Positions 1 through 10,004 of a DNA stretch of 64,000 bases are shown here, piece by piece. The notes under the pieces were generated by a model. The model was given only the letters and a program-made list of their open reading frames with translations, had not been told where the DNA came from and did not search any database. This DNA comes from Streptomyces pacificus (lineage in GTDB: Bacteria; Actinomycetota; Actinomycetes; Streptomycetales; Streptomycetaceae): contig NZ_BLLG01000012.1 of the NCBI RefSeq assembly GCF_011766325.1, positions 62,001-126,000 of the forward strand, in the 5' to 3' direction. The translations under genes were made by a program, and so were the position numbers. Numbering within the stretch: position 1 is the first letter of the stretch; every line of letters starts with the position of its first letter.

Positions 1-866
1 TCGCCGTGGCCGAAGAGGGGAGTCTGACCCGCGCGGCGGAGCGGCTGTTCGTGTCGCAGCCGGCGCTGACCAGACAGGTGCGGCAGCTGGAAACCCTGCT
101 GGGCGTTGCGCTGTTCACGCGCTCCCGGACCGGTATGGCGCTCACCGAACCGGGCCGGGCCCTGGCGCGCCGGGTCCCGCCGCTGCTGGCGGACTGGGAC
201 GGGACGCTGAGGGAGGCCAGGGGCGCGGCAAGCCGGGCGGAGCGGGTACTGAGAGTGGGCTTCCTGGCCAGCGCGGCCAACGAGTCGACGCCGGGCATCA
301 TCGCGGAGTTCACCAGACGCCGGCCGGGCTGGCGGGTGGAGATGCGGCAGGCGGCCTGGTCGGACCCGACCGCCGGGCTCGCCGAGGGGGACGTCGACGC
401 CGCCCTGCTGCGTCTGCCGTTCCCCGGTCAGGGTGCGCTGCGCGTGGCGGAGTTGCTGGAGGAGCCGCGGTGGGTTGCCCTCCCCTCCGGCCATCCGCTG
501 GCCGCGCGTGAGGAGCTCTCGTTCCAGGAGCTGTGGGACGAGCCGTTCGTGGCGGCCCCGCCGGACACCGGTCCCTGGCGCGACTACTGGCTGGCGGCGG
601 ACGAGCGCGGTGGCCGGCCCGTCCGCATCGGTGCCGTCACCGACCGGCCGGACGACTGGCTCAGCGCGATCGCGAACGGCTACGGAGTCGCGCTCGCGCC
701 CGAGTCGGCCGCCCGTTTCTACGCCCGGCCCGGGGTTGCCTACCGGCCGGTGAGCGGTGTCAGCCCCAGCCGGGTCGCGGTGGCGTGGGCTCCCGCGGAC
801 GACGGCAATGCCGTGGTGCGGGACTTCGTCGACTGCTGCCGCGAAGCGGTGACCGGCCCGCGGTGA
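1..866 (+). CDS. LysR-family transcriptional regulator (5' end cut by window edge)
   Basis: The reading frame is open from the first codon of the window and reads A-V-A-E-E-G-S-L-T-R-A-A-E-R-L, the middle of a LysR winged helix-turn-helix. The start codon and about 15-20 N-terminal residues therefore lie upstream, and the GTG at position 6 is not the start. The recognition helix (SQPALTRQVRQLE) and the following wing are intact. The rest, about 200 residues, is a LysR substrate-binding domain (GFLASAANE..., DAALLRLPF, GYGVALAPES). The stop is TGA at 864-866. The target is unknown because the divergent neighbour is outside the window. Confident family call, no effector prediction. Confidence 0.9.
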   Translation, partial: AVAEEGSLTRAAERLFVSQPALTRQVRQLETLLGVALFTRSRTGMALTEPGRALARRVPPLLADWDGTLREARGAASRAERVLRVGFLASAANESTPGIIAEFTRRRPGWRVEMRQAAWSDPTAGLAEGDVDAALLRLPFPGQGALRVAELLEEPRWVALPSGHPLAAREELSFQELWDEPFVAAPPDTGPWRDYWLAADERGGRPVRIGAVTDRPDDWLSAIANGYGVALAPESAARFYARPGVAYRPVSGVSPSRVAVAWAPADDGNAVVRDFVDCCREAVTGPR

Positions 867-1043
867 CCCGTCGCCCGCACCGCGCTCAGGGCCGGGGCCC
901 GCTCGTCGCATGGTGCGGAGGGAGGGCGCGGACCGAAGCGTCCGGCGCGGAACGACGGTGCTCACCGGGTGCCCGGGCGCGGGCGGCCCCGGCAGCGGAC
1001 GGGGACCGTCAGAGCCCTGGGACCGGACGACGACGGCGAAGGA

Positions 1044-1075
1044 CCGCAACCTCGCAGCGGGGATCGAGGTTGCGG
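1044..1075. terminator. Hairpin downstream of the LysR gene
   Basis: An 11-bp perfect stem (CCGCAACCTCG at 1044-1054 pairs with CGAGGTTGCGG at 1065-1075) encloses a 10-nt loop. It lies about 180 nt past the LysR stop. There is no U-tract, as is common in Streptomyces, so termination is inferred from position and stem only. Confidence 0.4.
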
Positions 1076-1127
1076 CCCCTGGCAGACCGCGTGGGCGCCG
1101 TACCGCACGGGTGCGGAGCCCGGCCGG

Positions 1128-1415
1128 TCACCGGGTGGCCCCGCGGCGGCCGGAACGGCCGTGGGCCCTGCCGTTGCCGAGCCCGGCCGCAATGGCAGTG
1201 GCCGTCTCTTTCCCGGAGGTCAGCTCTGCGATCGCGAGGTGCGGCTGGTCAGTGGAGAACGATGCGCGCGCCGCATCGACAAGGTCCTGCGCGCAGGACT
1301 CCCGGTCGGCCGGCGACAGCGCAAGCATCCAGGGGAAAGCTCTGGACATCCTCTCGGCGAGCGAGCCACAGTCGTCGAGGGTGACCGTGATGAGCTGCGC
1401 GGCAAAGTTCGGCAA
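1128..1415 (-). pseudogene. Remnant of a small Streptomyces hypothetical protein
   Basis: The minus-strand frame carries a coherent, codon-biased stretch (CGSLAERMSRAFPWM, then AQDLVDAARASFS and AELTSGKETATAIAAGLGN). It looks like the core of a small acidic Streptomyces protein family I cannot name. In that frame an in-frame stop lies at 1488, no good start codon with a ribosome binding site is present (a TTG at 1415 is the only candidate), and after GLGN the sequence becomes arginine-rich and unlike coding DNA. I read it as a truncated relic. It might instead be a short expressed gene using the TTG start. Confidence 0.4.
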
Positions 1416-1560
1416 GCGGGCACGCCCCTCGGCCTCGCGCTGCGAGACGGAGACGCCACGGTGCGGGGCTCTTGGCCACCGCAGGATTCACCGCTCCGCT
1501 CCGGGAACGGATCGCCTGCGATCATGGTCGCAGACGGCGTCTTCCGCCCCGCCGCGCCCG

Positions 1561-1601
1561 AGCGCCCTGCTCCCGCGCACGAAATGCAGGGGCAGGGCGC
1601 T
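1561..1601 (-). terminator. Probable terminator of acnA
   Basis: AGCGCCCTGC (1561-1570) pairs perfectly with GCAGGGCGCT (1592-1601) across a 21-nt loop. It begins 23 nt after the acnA stop codon on the minus strand, the expected place for a factor-independent terminator in a GC-rich genome. Confidence 0.55.
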
Positions 1602-1623
1602 CGTTCACATCAGGTCAATCGGG

Positions 1624-4341
<2,718 letters not shown>

Positions 4342-4407
4342 GACAGTCTCCTTCATCAATGTGCGCGTACCGACCGCATCCTGCCGCCTGCGACTCCACA
4401 CCATCCG

Positions 4408-4427
4408 CTAAGGTAAGACTTAGTTAG
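4408..4427. promoter_or_regulatory. Iron-box-like sequence upstream of acnA
   Basis: CTAAGGTAAGACTTAGTTAG on the plus strand; its complement matches the DtxR/IdeR/DmdR consensus (TTAGGTAAGGCTAACCTAA) at about 14 of 19 positions by eye. It sits 67-86 nt upstream of the acnA start, followed by a second partial copy at 4421-4438. Iron control of an Fe-S enzyme would make sense, but the match is imperfect. Confidence 0.3.
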
Positions 4428-4481
4428 GGCACCCTTACCCAGCGGTCCGGCGGAAGGTGGTTGCGGTTCGCCTTCTGTAGA

Positions 4482-4499
4482 TATCTCGATGTCGAGATA
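4482..4499. promoter_or_regulatory. 18-bp palindrome, candidate TamR operator of acnA
   Basis: TATCTCGATGTCGAGATA consists of perfect 8-bp arms around TG and lies about 140 nt upstream of the acnA start. The MarR-family regulator TamR of S. coelicolor is known to bind 18-bp palindromes of this general shape at tam, the aconitase gene and malate synthase, responding to trans-aconitate/citrate. Assigning this site to TamR is an inference from position and shape; the palindrome itself is directly visible. Confidence 0.5.
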
Positions 4500-4550
4500 A
4501 CTCTAGTACATGACCGCTGCCCGGTCATGTCCGGACGCGAGTGATCTCTC

Positions 4551-4620
4551 GCAGCGAAGGTTGAGCGTTGTCACCGAAGGCTGGTGACCGCTAGGTTTTC
4601 TCACCGAAGGCTGAGTGATC
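4551..4620 (+). repeat. Three degenerate direct repeats next to a TnsA-like remnant
   Basis: A unit of the form (t)caccgaaggctgagtga occurs at 4571-4589 and 4601-4619, with a weaker copy (cagcgaaggttgag) at 4552-4565. Spacing is about 20-30 bp. The repeats abut the 5' end of the TnsA-like fragment. Ends of Tn7-like transposons carry clusters of such ~20-bp transposase-binding repeats, so these may be a transposon end. That is inference from arrangement. Confidence 0.4.
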
Positions 4621-4866
4621 GTTTGCGGCTGACTGTCTGGGGAGACGGTGGGGAACCGGTAGGCGCGTACGGCGATCCTGCTCTGGGTGCCTTTGAACTG
4701 GACTTCTTCGATAGCGGTCAGCGTCGTCGCACCGCGTTGGGCTCCGGGTGGGGTGTCCGGTTCGAGGACGTACCGCCCGTGCGCAGGTTCCGGTGGAACA
4801 AGGGTGGCCGCAGCTTCGCGGGCTGGTACTACGCCGTGACCACGGGCGGCCATGTGGGCCAGGAAG
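4584..4866 (+). pseudogene. N-terminal fragment of a TnsA-like transposase endonuclease
   Basis: The translation contains GWGVRFEDVPPVRRFRWNKG followed by SFAGWYYAVTTGGHVG. This is the characteristic N-terminal part of Streptomyces TnsA-like heteromeric transposase endonuclease subunits, which cut the 5' ends of Tn7-like elements. In complete proteins this is followed by a catalytic ESWLERD-type segment; here the similarity stops at GHVG (about 4866) and unrelated sequence follows in another frame. The catalytic core is absent, so this is a dead 5' fragment. TnsB/TnsC partners are not seen. Confidence 0.6.
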
Positions 4867-4905
4867 GGCCCCCACAGGACGCGGCCGCCGACCAGACGGC
4901 CCGCC

Positions 4906-5067
4906 TCCGCCATCAACGACTCCACCCGGGCCCTGATCGACGCCATACTCGCCGAACACCTCGACCTCAGAGAGGTCTGGACCCGGCTCATGGACGACCA
5001 CGACATCTCCGTGTCCTACTCCTCCATCAACGCCTACTTCCGGTCCCGCCAGGGCAGATCCGCTTGA
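4906..5067 (+). pseudogene. Transposase-like helix-turn-helix fragment
   Basis: In a frame shifted from the preceding fragment, about 50 residues (INDSTRALIDAILAEHLDL, REVWTRLMDDHDISVSYSSI, NAYFRSR) resemble the N-terminal helix-turn-helix of IS21-type (IstA) transposases, where a similar two-part DNA-binding region occurs. The fragment ends at a stop at 5065-5067. Together with the TnsA piece it shows that two mobile-element relics were joined here by deletion. The family assignment is tentative. Confidence 0.4.
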
Positions 5068-5198
5068 GACAGCACCCAGCACCCAAGTGCCCCGACTGCA
5101 TCGCGCAGCAGCATTGACCAGAGGCGGCCAAGAAGCGCTCCGGATAGCATCCGCAGTCGCCGCACTCCACCCCACCCGCCGATGAAGGAACCCGCCCT

Positions 5199-6098
5199 AT
5201 GCCGCGCCGTCCGACCTCTCCGATCGGAGAATTCCCCGCGTCCGGCAGCGACGCAGGCCCCTACGGAATCACCTGCGGCCCCGACAGCGCACTGTGGTTC
5301 ACCATGGTCCACCACGGACAGATCGGCCGGGTCACACCCGACGGCGACGTCACCGCCTACCAGCTCGAATCCGCTTCCAGCGGACCGTCGACCATCACCG
5401 CAGGACCCGACGACGCGCTGTGGTTCACCGAATTCCGCAGCCACCGGATCGGACGCATCACCACGACCGGGAACATCACCTCGTTCCCGCTGCCGACGCC
5501 GGATGCCGGACCCTTCGGCATCACCGCCGGCCCCGACGAGGCACTGTGGTTCACCGAAGCAAGCGCCGACCGCATCGGCCGTATCACACCCGACGGCCAC
5601 GTCACCGAGTTCCCTCTCCCGCTCTTGGGAGCCTTCCCGTCAGCCATCACCACCGGCCCGGACGGCCGACTGTGGTTCACGATGAACCAGGCGCACGCGA
5701 TCGGCACCATCGGACTCGACAACAACGTCACCGTCCACCCGTTACCCACACCGGCCGCTGCCCCGGTCGGCATCACCACCGGCGCCGACGGAGCCATGTG
5801 GTTCGTCGAGATCGGCGCCGGCCAGATCGGACGGATCACACGGGACGGAAAGATCGACGAATTCGCCCTGCCCGACCCCGCGTCACGCCCGCACGCCATC
5901 GCAGCCGACGCCGACGGAAACTGCTGGTTCACCGAATGGGGAGCCAACCGCATCGGCCGGATCACCACCGACGGCCGAATCGACGAACATGACCTCCCCA
6001 GCCCGTCCTCCGAACCACACGGCATCACCCTGGGACCGGACGGAGCGATCTGGACAGCCCTGGAGATCGGAACGGTCGCCCGACTCACACCACGCTGA
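5199..6098 (+). CDS. vgb: Virginiamycin B lyase (streptogramin B inactivating)
   Basis: Cytoplasmic lyase that linearises type B streptogramins by breaking the ester bond through elimination. The 299-residue product is built of about seven repeats of the form GPD-x-ALWFTE...IGRITPDG, the blades of a seven-bladed propeller, and has exactly the length of staphylococcal Vgb. Residues corresponding to the reported catalytic set (H228, E268, H270, E284 in Vgb) appear to be present as H232, E272, H274 and E289. ATG at 5199 is preceded by GAAGGAA. It stands alone downstream of transposon debris; Streptomyces often carry such intrinsic vgb genes, so recent acquisition is not implied. Confidence 0.9.
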   Translation: MPRRPTSPIGEFPASGSDAGPYGITCGPDSALWFTMVHHGQIGRVTPDGDVTAYQLESASSGPSTITAGPDDALWFTEFRSHRIGRITTTGNITSFPLPTPDAGPFGITAGPDEALWFTEASADRIGRITPDGHVTEFPLPLLGAFPSAITTGPDGRLWFTMNQAHAIGTIGLDNNVTVHPLPTPAAAPVGITTGADGAMWFVEIGAGQIGRITRDGKIDEFALPDPASRPHAIAADADGNCWFTEWGANRIGRITTDGRIDEHDLPSPSSEPHGITLGPDGAIWTALEIGTVARLTPR

Positions 6099-6144
6099 GC
6101 CCCAGCTCCCCGGCTGGAGCGGCCTGCCCACGTTCATCGACACC

Positions 6145-6215
6145 GTCCTTTGCCATTCAATCCAGTCCGCCCAGCTCAGCACCACCCCGCCGGACTCACT
6201 TCATTGGCAAAGGAC
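6145..6215. repeat. 11-bp inverted repeat with 49-nt spacer
   Basis: GTCCTTTGCCA at 6145-6155 and TGGCAAAGGAC at 6205-6215 are perfect inverted copies. They could be a vgb transcription-end structure with a long loop, or terminal repeats of a tiny mobile remnant. There is no coding content between them. Confidence 0.4.
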
Positions 6216-6334
6216 ACGAGTGACGGACGCCGCATCGGCGACCGGGGGCCGCAGGCACGCCCGGAGCAGGGCGGCCGCAGCGCGCGAGGGCCGACCCACG
6301 ACCCGGCACCGGCGGCGGACCGGCCCGCCCCCCT

Positions 6335-6388
6335 CGGCACCCCCGGCACCCCCGGCACCCCCGGCACCCCCGGCGCCCCCGGCGCCCC
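6335..6388. repeat. 9-bp minisatellite (CGGCACCCC)n
   Basis: Six head-to-tail 9-bp units, four CGGCACCCC and two CGGCGCCCC, lie in the otherwise empty 6099-6478 intergenic stretch. Read in one plus frame they spell a collagen-like G-T-P/G-A-P run, but there is no credible gene around them. The rest of the interval shows nothing recognisable. Confidence 0.8.
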
Positions 6389-6478
6389 GAACGGAGCAAT
6401 CCGGTTTGCCCGAGTTGAGCAAGTGAGGGAGCATCAAGACCAGGTGTCACCCATTTGGTCCACCCCAATAGACGTCTC

Positions 6479-6494
6479 ATCTCATATCTGAGAT
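6479..6494. promoter_or_regulatory. Palindrome at the promoter of the HTH-MurA gene
   Basis: ATCTCATATCTGAGAT has 6-bp perfect arms around TATC and ends 11 nt before the ATG at 6506, so it overlaps the likely core promoter or leader. The downstream protein begins with an XRE-type DNA-binding domain, so autoregulation through this palindrome is a natural hypothesis. The palindrome is directly visible; its function is inferred. Confidence 0.45.
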
Positions 6495-6505
6495 AGCCTG
6501 CCCCT

Positions 6506-8035
6506 ATGGCAGACGACTACCTCGTACGCATCGGCAAGCTCATCCGTGACGCCCGGCATCATCGGGGCTGGACGCAGTCGCAGCTCGCCGACGCACTCGG
6601 CACCAGCCAGAGCGCCGTCAACCGCATCGAGCGCGGCAATCAGAACATCAGCCTTGAGATGATCGCCCGGATTGGCGAGGCGCTCGACAGCGAGATCGTG
6701 TCGCTCGGCTACGCCGGTCCCATGCATCTGCGGGTGGTCGGCCGACGCCGCCTCTCCGGTGCCATCGACGTCAAGACGAGCAAGAACGCCTGCGTCGCGC
6801 TGCTCTGCGGATCGCTGCTGAACAAGGGCCGCACCGTCCTGCGCCGGGTGGCGCGCATCGAGGAGGTCTACCGGCTGCTGGAAGTGCTGCACTCCATCGG
6901 CGTGCGCACCCGCTGGATCAACGACGGCACCGACCTGGAGATCATTCCCCCGGCCCGGCTCGACATGGACGCCATCGACGCGGAGGCCGCGCGCCGGACC
7001 CGCTCGATCATCATGTTCCTCGGCCCGCTGCTGCACCGGATGGACCGCTTCCGCCTGCCGTACGCCGGAGGCTGCGACCTCGGCACCCGCACCGTCGAGC
7101 CGCACATGATCGCACTGCGCCGCTTCGGTCTGGACATCACCGCGACGGAGGGCCTCTACCACGCGGCCGTCGAGCGCTCGGTCGCCCCGGACCGCCCGAT
7201 CGTGCTGACCGAGCGCGGCGACACGGTGACCGAGAACGCGCTGCTGGCCGCCGCCCGCCACGACGGCGTCACGGTGATCCGCAACGCCTCCTCCAACTAC
7301 ATGGTCCAGGACCTGTGCTTCTTCCTGGAGGCCCTGGGCGTACGGGTCGACGGCATCGGCACGACCACGCTGACCGTCCACGGCGTGCCCGAGATCGACG
7401 TGGACGTCGACTACTCCCCCTCCGAGGACCCGGTCGAGGCGATGAGCCTGCTCGCGGCCGCCGTCGTCACGGAATCCCAGCTGACGATCCGCCGGGTGCC
7501 GATCGAGTTCCTGGAGATCGAACTCGCCGTGCTGGAGGAGATGGGCCTCGACCACGACCGCACCCCCGAGTACACCGCCGACAACGGACGGACCCGGCTG
7601 GTGGACCTGACCGTCCGCCCCTCCAAGCTGGAGGCGCCGATCGACAAGATCCACCCGATGCCGTTCCCCGGACTCAACATCGACAACGTGCCGTTCTTCG
7701 CGGCGATCGCGGCCGTCGCCCAGGGGCAGACCCTCATCCACGACTGGGTCTACGACAACCGCGCCATCTACCTCACCGACCTCAACCGCCTCGGCGGCCG
7801 GCTCCAGCTCCTCGACCCGCACCGCGTCCTGGTCGAGGGCCCGACCCGCTGGCGGGCCGCCGAGATGATGTGCCCGCCGGCGCTGCGCCCGGCCGTGGTC
7901 GTCCTGCTCGCGATGATGGCGGCCGAGGGCACGTCGGTGCTCCGCAACGTCTACGTCATCAACCGGGGGTACGAGGAGCTGGCGGAGCGCCTCAACTCGG
8001 TCGGCGCGCAGATCGAGATCTTCCGGGACATCTGA
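6506..8035 (+). CDS. XRE helix-turn-helix / MurA-like (UDP-GlcNAc 1-carboxyvinyltransferase) fusion
   Basis: A 509-residue two-domain protein. Residues 7-63 form a Cro/C1-type helix-turn-helix (LADALGTSQSAVNRIERGNQ). Residues 75-505 are an EPT/MurA-type inside-out barrel. MurA transfers enolpyruvate from PEP to UDP-N-acetylglucosamine in the first committed step of peptidoglycan synthesis. Active-site landmarks are K93 (SKNA, the UDP-GlcNAc-binding lysine) and C190 in GGCDLG (position of the PEP-binding cysteine that fosfomycin alkylates). Streptomyces have a separate canonical MurA, so this paralogue may be a regulated second enzyme or an enzyme-derived regulator. ATG at 6506 lacks a strong ribosome binding site and may be near-leaderless. 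Confidence 0.9.
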   Translation: MADDYLVRIGKLIRDARHHRGWTQSQLADALGTSQSAVNRIERGNQNISLEMIARIGEALDSEIVSLGYAGPMHLRVVGRRRLSGAIDVKTSKNACVALLCGSLLNKGRTVLRRVARIEEVYRLLEVLHSIGVRTRWINDGTDLEIIPPARLDMDAIDAEAARRTRSIIMFLGPLLHRMDRFRLPYAGGCDLGTRTVEPHMIALRRFGLDITATEGLYHAAVERSVAPDRPIVLTERGDTVTENALLAAARHDGVTVIRNASSNYMVQDLCFFLEALGVRVDGIGTTTLTVHGVPEIDVDVDYSPSEDPVEAMSLLAAAVVTESQLTIRRVPIEFLEIELAVLEEMGLDHDRTPEYTADNGRTRLVDLTVRPSKLEAPIDKIHPMPFPGLNIDNVPFFAAIAAVAQGQTLIHDWVYDNRAIYLTDLNRLGGRLQLLDPHRVLVEGPTRWRAAEMMCPPALRPAVVVLLAMMAAEGTSVLRNVYVINRGYEELAERLNSVGAQIEIFRDI

Positions 8036-8061
8036 AAGCCGTCAGAATCAACGCCGTTACA

Positions 8062-8097
8062 CCCCTCCTGACCTGCACTTATGCGAGCCAGGAGGGG
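8062..8097 (+). terminator. Probable terminator after the HTH-MurA gene
   Basis: CCCCTCCTG (8062-8070) pairs with CAGGAGGGG (8089-8097); 9-bp stem, 18-nt loop, 27 nt downstream of the stop codon. From here to 8334 there is no recognisable gene. Confidence 0.6.
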
Positions 8098-8334
8098 GTT
8101 CGGCTTCGCCTGTGGGACTTCTCAGGGACTTTTGGGCCGAGTCAGCAGGCTGTCGGCCTCAGGGGCTGAGGGACGGATTGCCCGGCACTACACACGTGAT
8201 GGGCCACAGGCAGGGTGTCGGCCTGAACAACTTATGGATGAAGAGAAAGGGGGCCGGGTGGTCGACTCACGGCCTTACGGTCACCCTCATACACCCTCCA
8301 CGAGCCCATCTCACTGCGGAAGCAAGCTCGCGCA

Positions 8335-8889
8335 TCATGAACCTTGCCGGCTCTGCGCGAACCGGTAGGACTGGGTGCCGGTCTCGACGATGTGCGCGTT
8401 GAACGTGATCCGGTCAACGATCGCCGTGCAGAGACGGGGATCGGTGAAGGTCTGCTTCCACTCCGAGAACGGAGCGTTCGAGGCGATCGCGATGGCCCGC
8501 CGTTCCTCCCGCCCGGTGAAGATCTGGAACAGCAGCTTGGCGCCAGCCTTGTCCAGGTCGAGATGGCCGAACTCGTCCAGACAGAGCAGGTCAACGCGGC
8601 CGTAGCGGGCGATGAGACGGATCAGCTTCTTCTCGTCGGCGGCTTCCGCGAGTTCGTTGACCAGGTTCACGGTGGTTGTGTAGCGGACCTTGAGTCCGGC
8701 CTCGGCCATGGCCGTGCCGATCCCGATCAGCAGGTGAGACTTGCCGGTGCCGGAGTCACCGATCAGGCAGAGCGGCTGCCCGGCCTTGACCCAGGACGGG
8801 TCGGAGAGGGTGCCTGCCGATCCGCTGGCGAACGGCGCCGCCTGCTGTGCAGCCAGTTCGGATGTTGATCGCGCCTCAGTGCTGGATCA
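8335..8889 (-). pseudogene. IstB-like ATPase of an IS21-family element, 5'-truncated
   Basis: The frame reads as an IS21 helper ATPase: Walker A GDSGTGKSHLLIG, Walker B VDLLCLDEFG, sensor region IAIASNAPFSEW, and a normal C-terminus (TFTDPRLCTAIVDRITFNAH...GTQSYRFA). Reading back from the stop at 8335, the family-like sequence begins only around LSDPSWVKAGQPLC, and an in-frame stop occurs at 8887-8889, so roughly 50-60 N-terminal residues are missing and no proper start exists. The partner IstA is absent apart from a possible scrap at 4906-5067. It overlaps the 3' end of the NUDIX gene, so the breakpoint lies at about 8865-8890. Confidence 0.75.
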
Positions 8890-9349
8890 GGCCGCCGACC
8901 GGGACGGCAGCAACGTGGCCGGTCGCCGGAAGCGTCAGAGCCAGGGCGAGGCCGATGTCGACCAGCGATGACCGGCGCAGGCGAGCGACATCAGGAATCG
9001 GAGTCCGGACCGACTCGGCGATTTCGCCGTCCAGCTCCGGCCGTAGCTGGCCGCCAGTGATACGAACCTGGTAGAAGACGCCGACATTCTGATGCTCTGG
9101 TCCGCCAGAGATGGCACGTTCGGCAGCGGGGATCACCCGGGAGTCCACGCCCAGCAGGCGTTCGACCACCGCCTCGCAGCCGGTCTCCTCGGCGACCTCC
9201 CGGATCACCGCGTCGAACGGATCCTCCGCGTGCTCGACCCTGCCACCCGGAAGAGTCCAGTTGCTCTCACCCTTCGGCGGCACATGACGGGCGAGCAGTA
9301 CCCGCCCGCCCTCGATGCACACGGCGTACGCCGCCAGCCGGAAACTCAT
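8876..9349 (-). CDS. NUDIX hydrolase
   Basis: A 157-residue cytosolic hydrolase of nucleoside-diphosphate-linked substrates. The full Nudix box G-x5-E-x7-REV-x-EE-x-G runs from G36 to G57 (E42, R50-E51, E54-E55), flanked by the usual LPGGRVE strand-turn. Start ATG at 9349. The C-terminus (AAVPVGGLIQH) overlaps the broken end of the IstB fragment and may have been altered by that rearrangement. The substrate cannot be told from sequence; similar small proteins act on oxidised or sugar nucleotides. Confidence 0.85.
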   Translation of the reverse strand: MSFRLAAYAVCIEGGRVLLARHVPPKGESNWTLPGGRVEHAEDPFDAVIREVAEETGCEAVVERLLGVDSRVIPAAERAISGGPEHQNVGVFYQVRITGGQLRPELDGEIAESVRTPIPDVARLRRSSLVDIGLALALTLPATGHVAAVPVGGLIQH

Positions 9350-9482
9350 TCCCCCACACCTCCCAACGGACCCTATCCCGACGTCCGAGATCCATGCGGC
9401 GCCCTGAGCGCAAAGCGGAGCCAGATCAACTTCTCACGCCTGGAGCCACTTCAGTTCCGTGCAGTGGAGCCCAGAGAGGTGC

Positions 9483-10004
9483 TTACAGACATCGACGGGG
9501 GACCGGTCTCACGCCGGGCCGTATCCGCTTCAGCAGCACAAGACCGCCAAGGTGGTCGATCTCGTGGGCGCTGAGCCGGGCTTCGCCGCGTTGGCAGGTC
9601 GCGGCCGCCGGGCTCCCGTCCAGCGTCACCGTCTCCACGGCGACCCGCAACGGCCGAGGAACCGGGATGCGCACGTCGAAGAACGACAGGCATCCCTCAA
9701 ACTTCTCGTCCATCTTCTCGGAGGCGGCGGTCACTCTGGGGTTGAGCAGCACGATCGGGTCTGCGGCGGGCGGCTGGACGACGGCTGCGGACCGGCCGAT
9801 GCCGATCTGCGGGGCGGCCAGGCCCGAGCCCTTGCCGGAGAAGTCGTGCGCGCGGCGGATACGTTCCATGGCGTCGAGGAACTGGCCGACGGCGGCGTCG
9901 GCGGGCTCCCGCTCGTCAGGGAGCAGGAAGGGGCGGGCGGGCTCGGCCAGGATGGGGGCGCTGAAACTCATGCTGATCAGCGTCCCTGAACGAGCCGCAC
10001 GCAT
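9483..10004 (-). CDS. def: Peptide deformylase (second copy type)
   Basis: Removes the N-formyl group from nascent proteins; Fe/Zn metalloenzyme acting at the ribosome. All three PDF motifs are visible in 173 residues: GSGLAAPQ (G-x-G-x-A-A-x-Q), EGCLS (metal cysteine) and HEIDH (HExxH). The start ATG at 10004 overlaps the stop of the preceding membrane protein as TGATG, implying translational coupling; a later ATG at 9971 (MSFSAP) is the alternative. The C-terminus (KRIRPGVRPVPRRCL) is short, which is normal for actinobacterial PDF type I. Its position at the end of a WXG100-like operon is unusual. Confidence 0.85.
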   Translation of the reverse strand: MRAARSGTLISMSFSAPILAEPARPFLLPDEREPADAAVGQFLDAMERIRRAHDFSGKGSGLAAPQIGIGRSAAVVQPPAADPIVLLNPRVTAASEKMDEKFEGCLSFFDVRIPVPRPLRVAVETVTLDGSPAAATCQRGEARLSAHEIDHLGGLVLLKRIRPGVRPVPRRCL

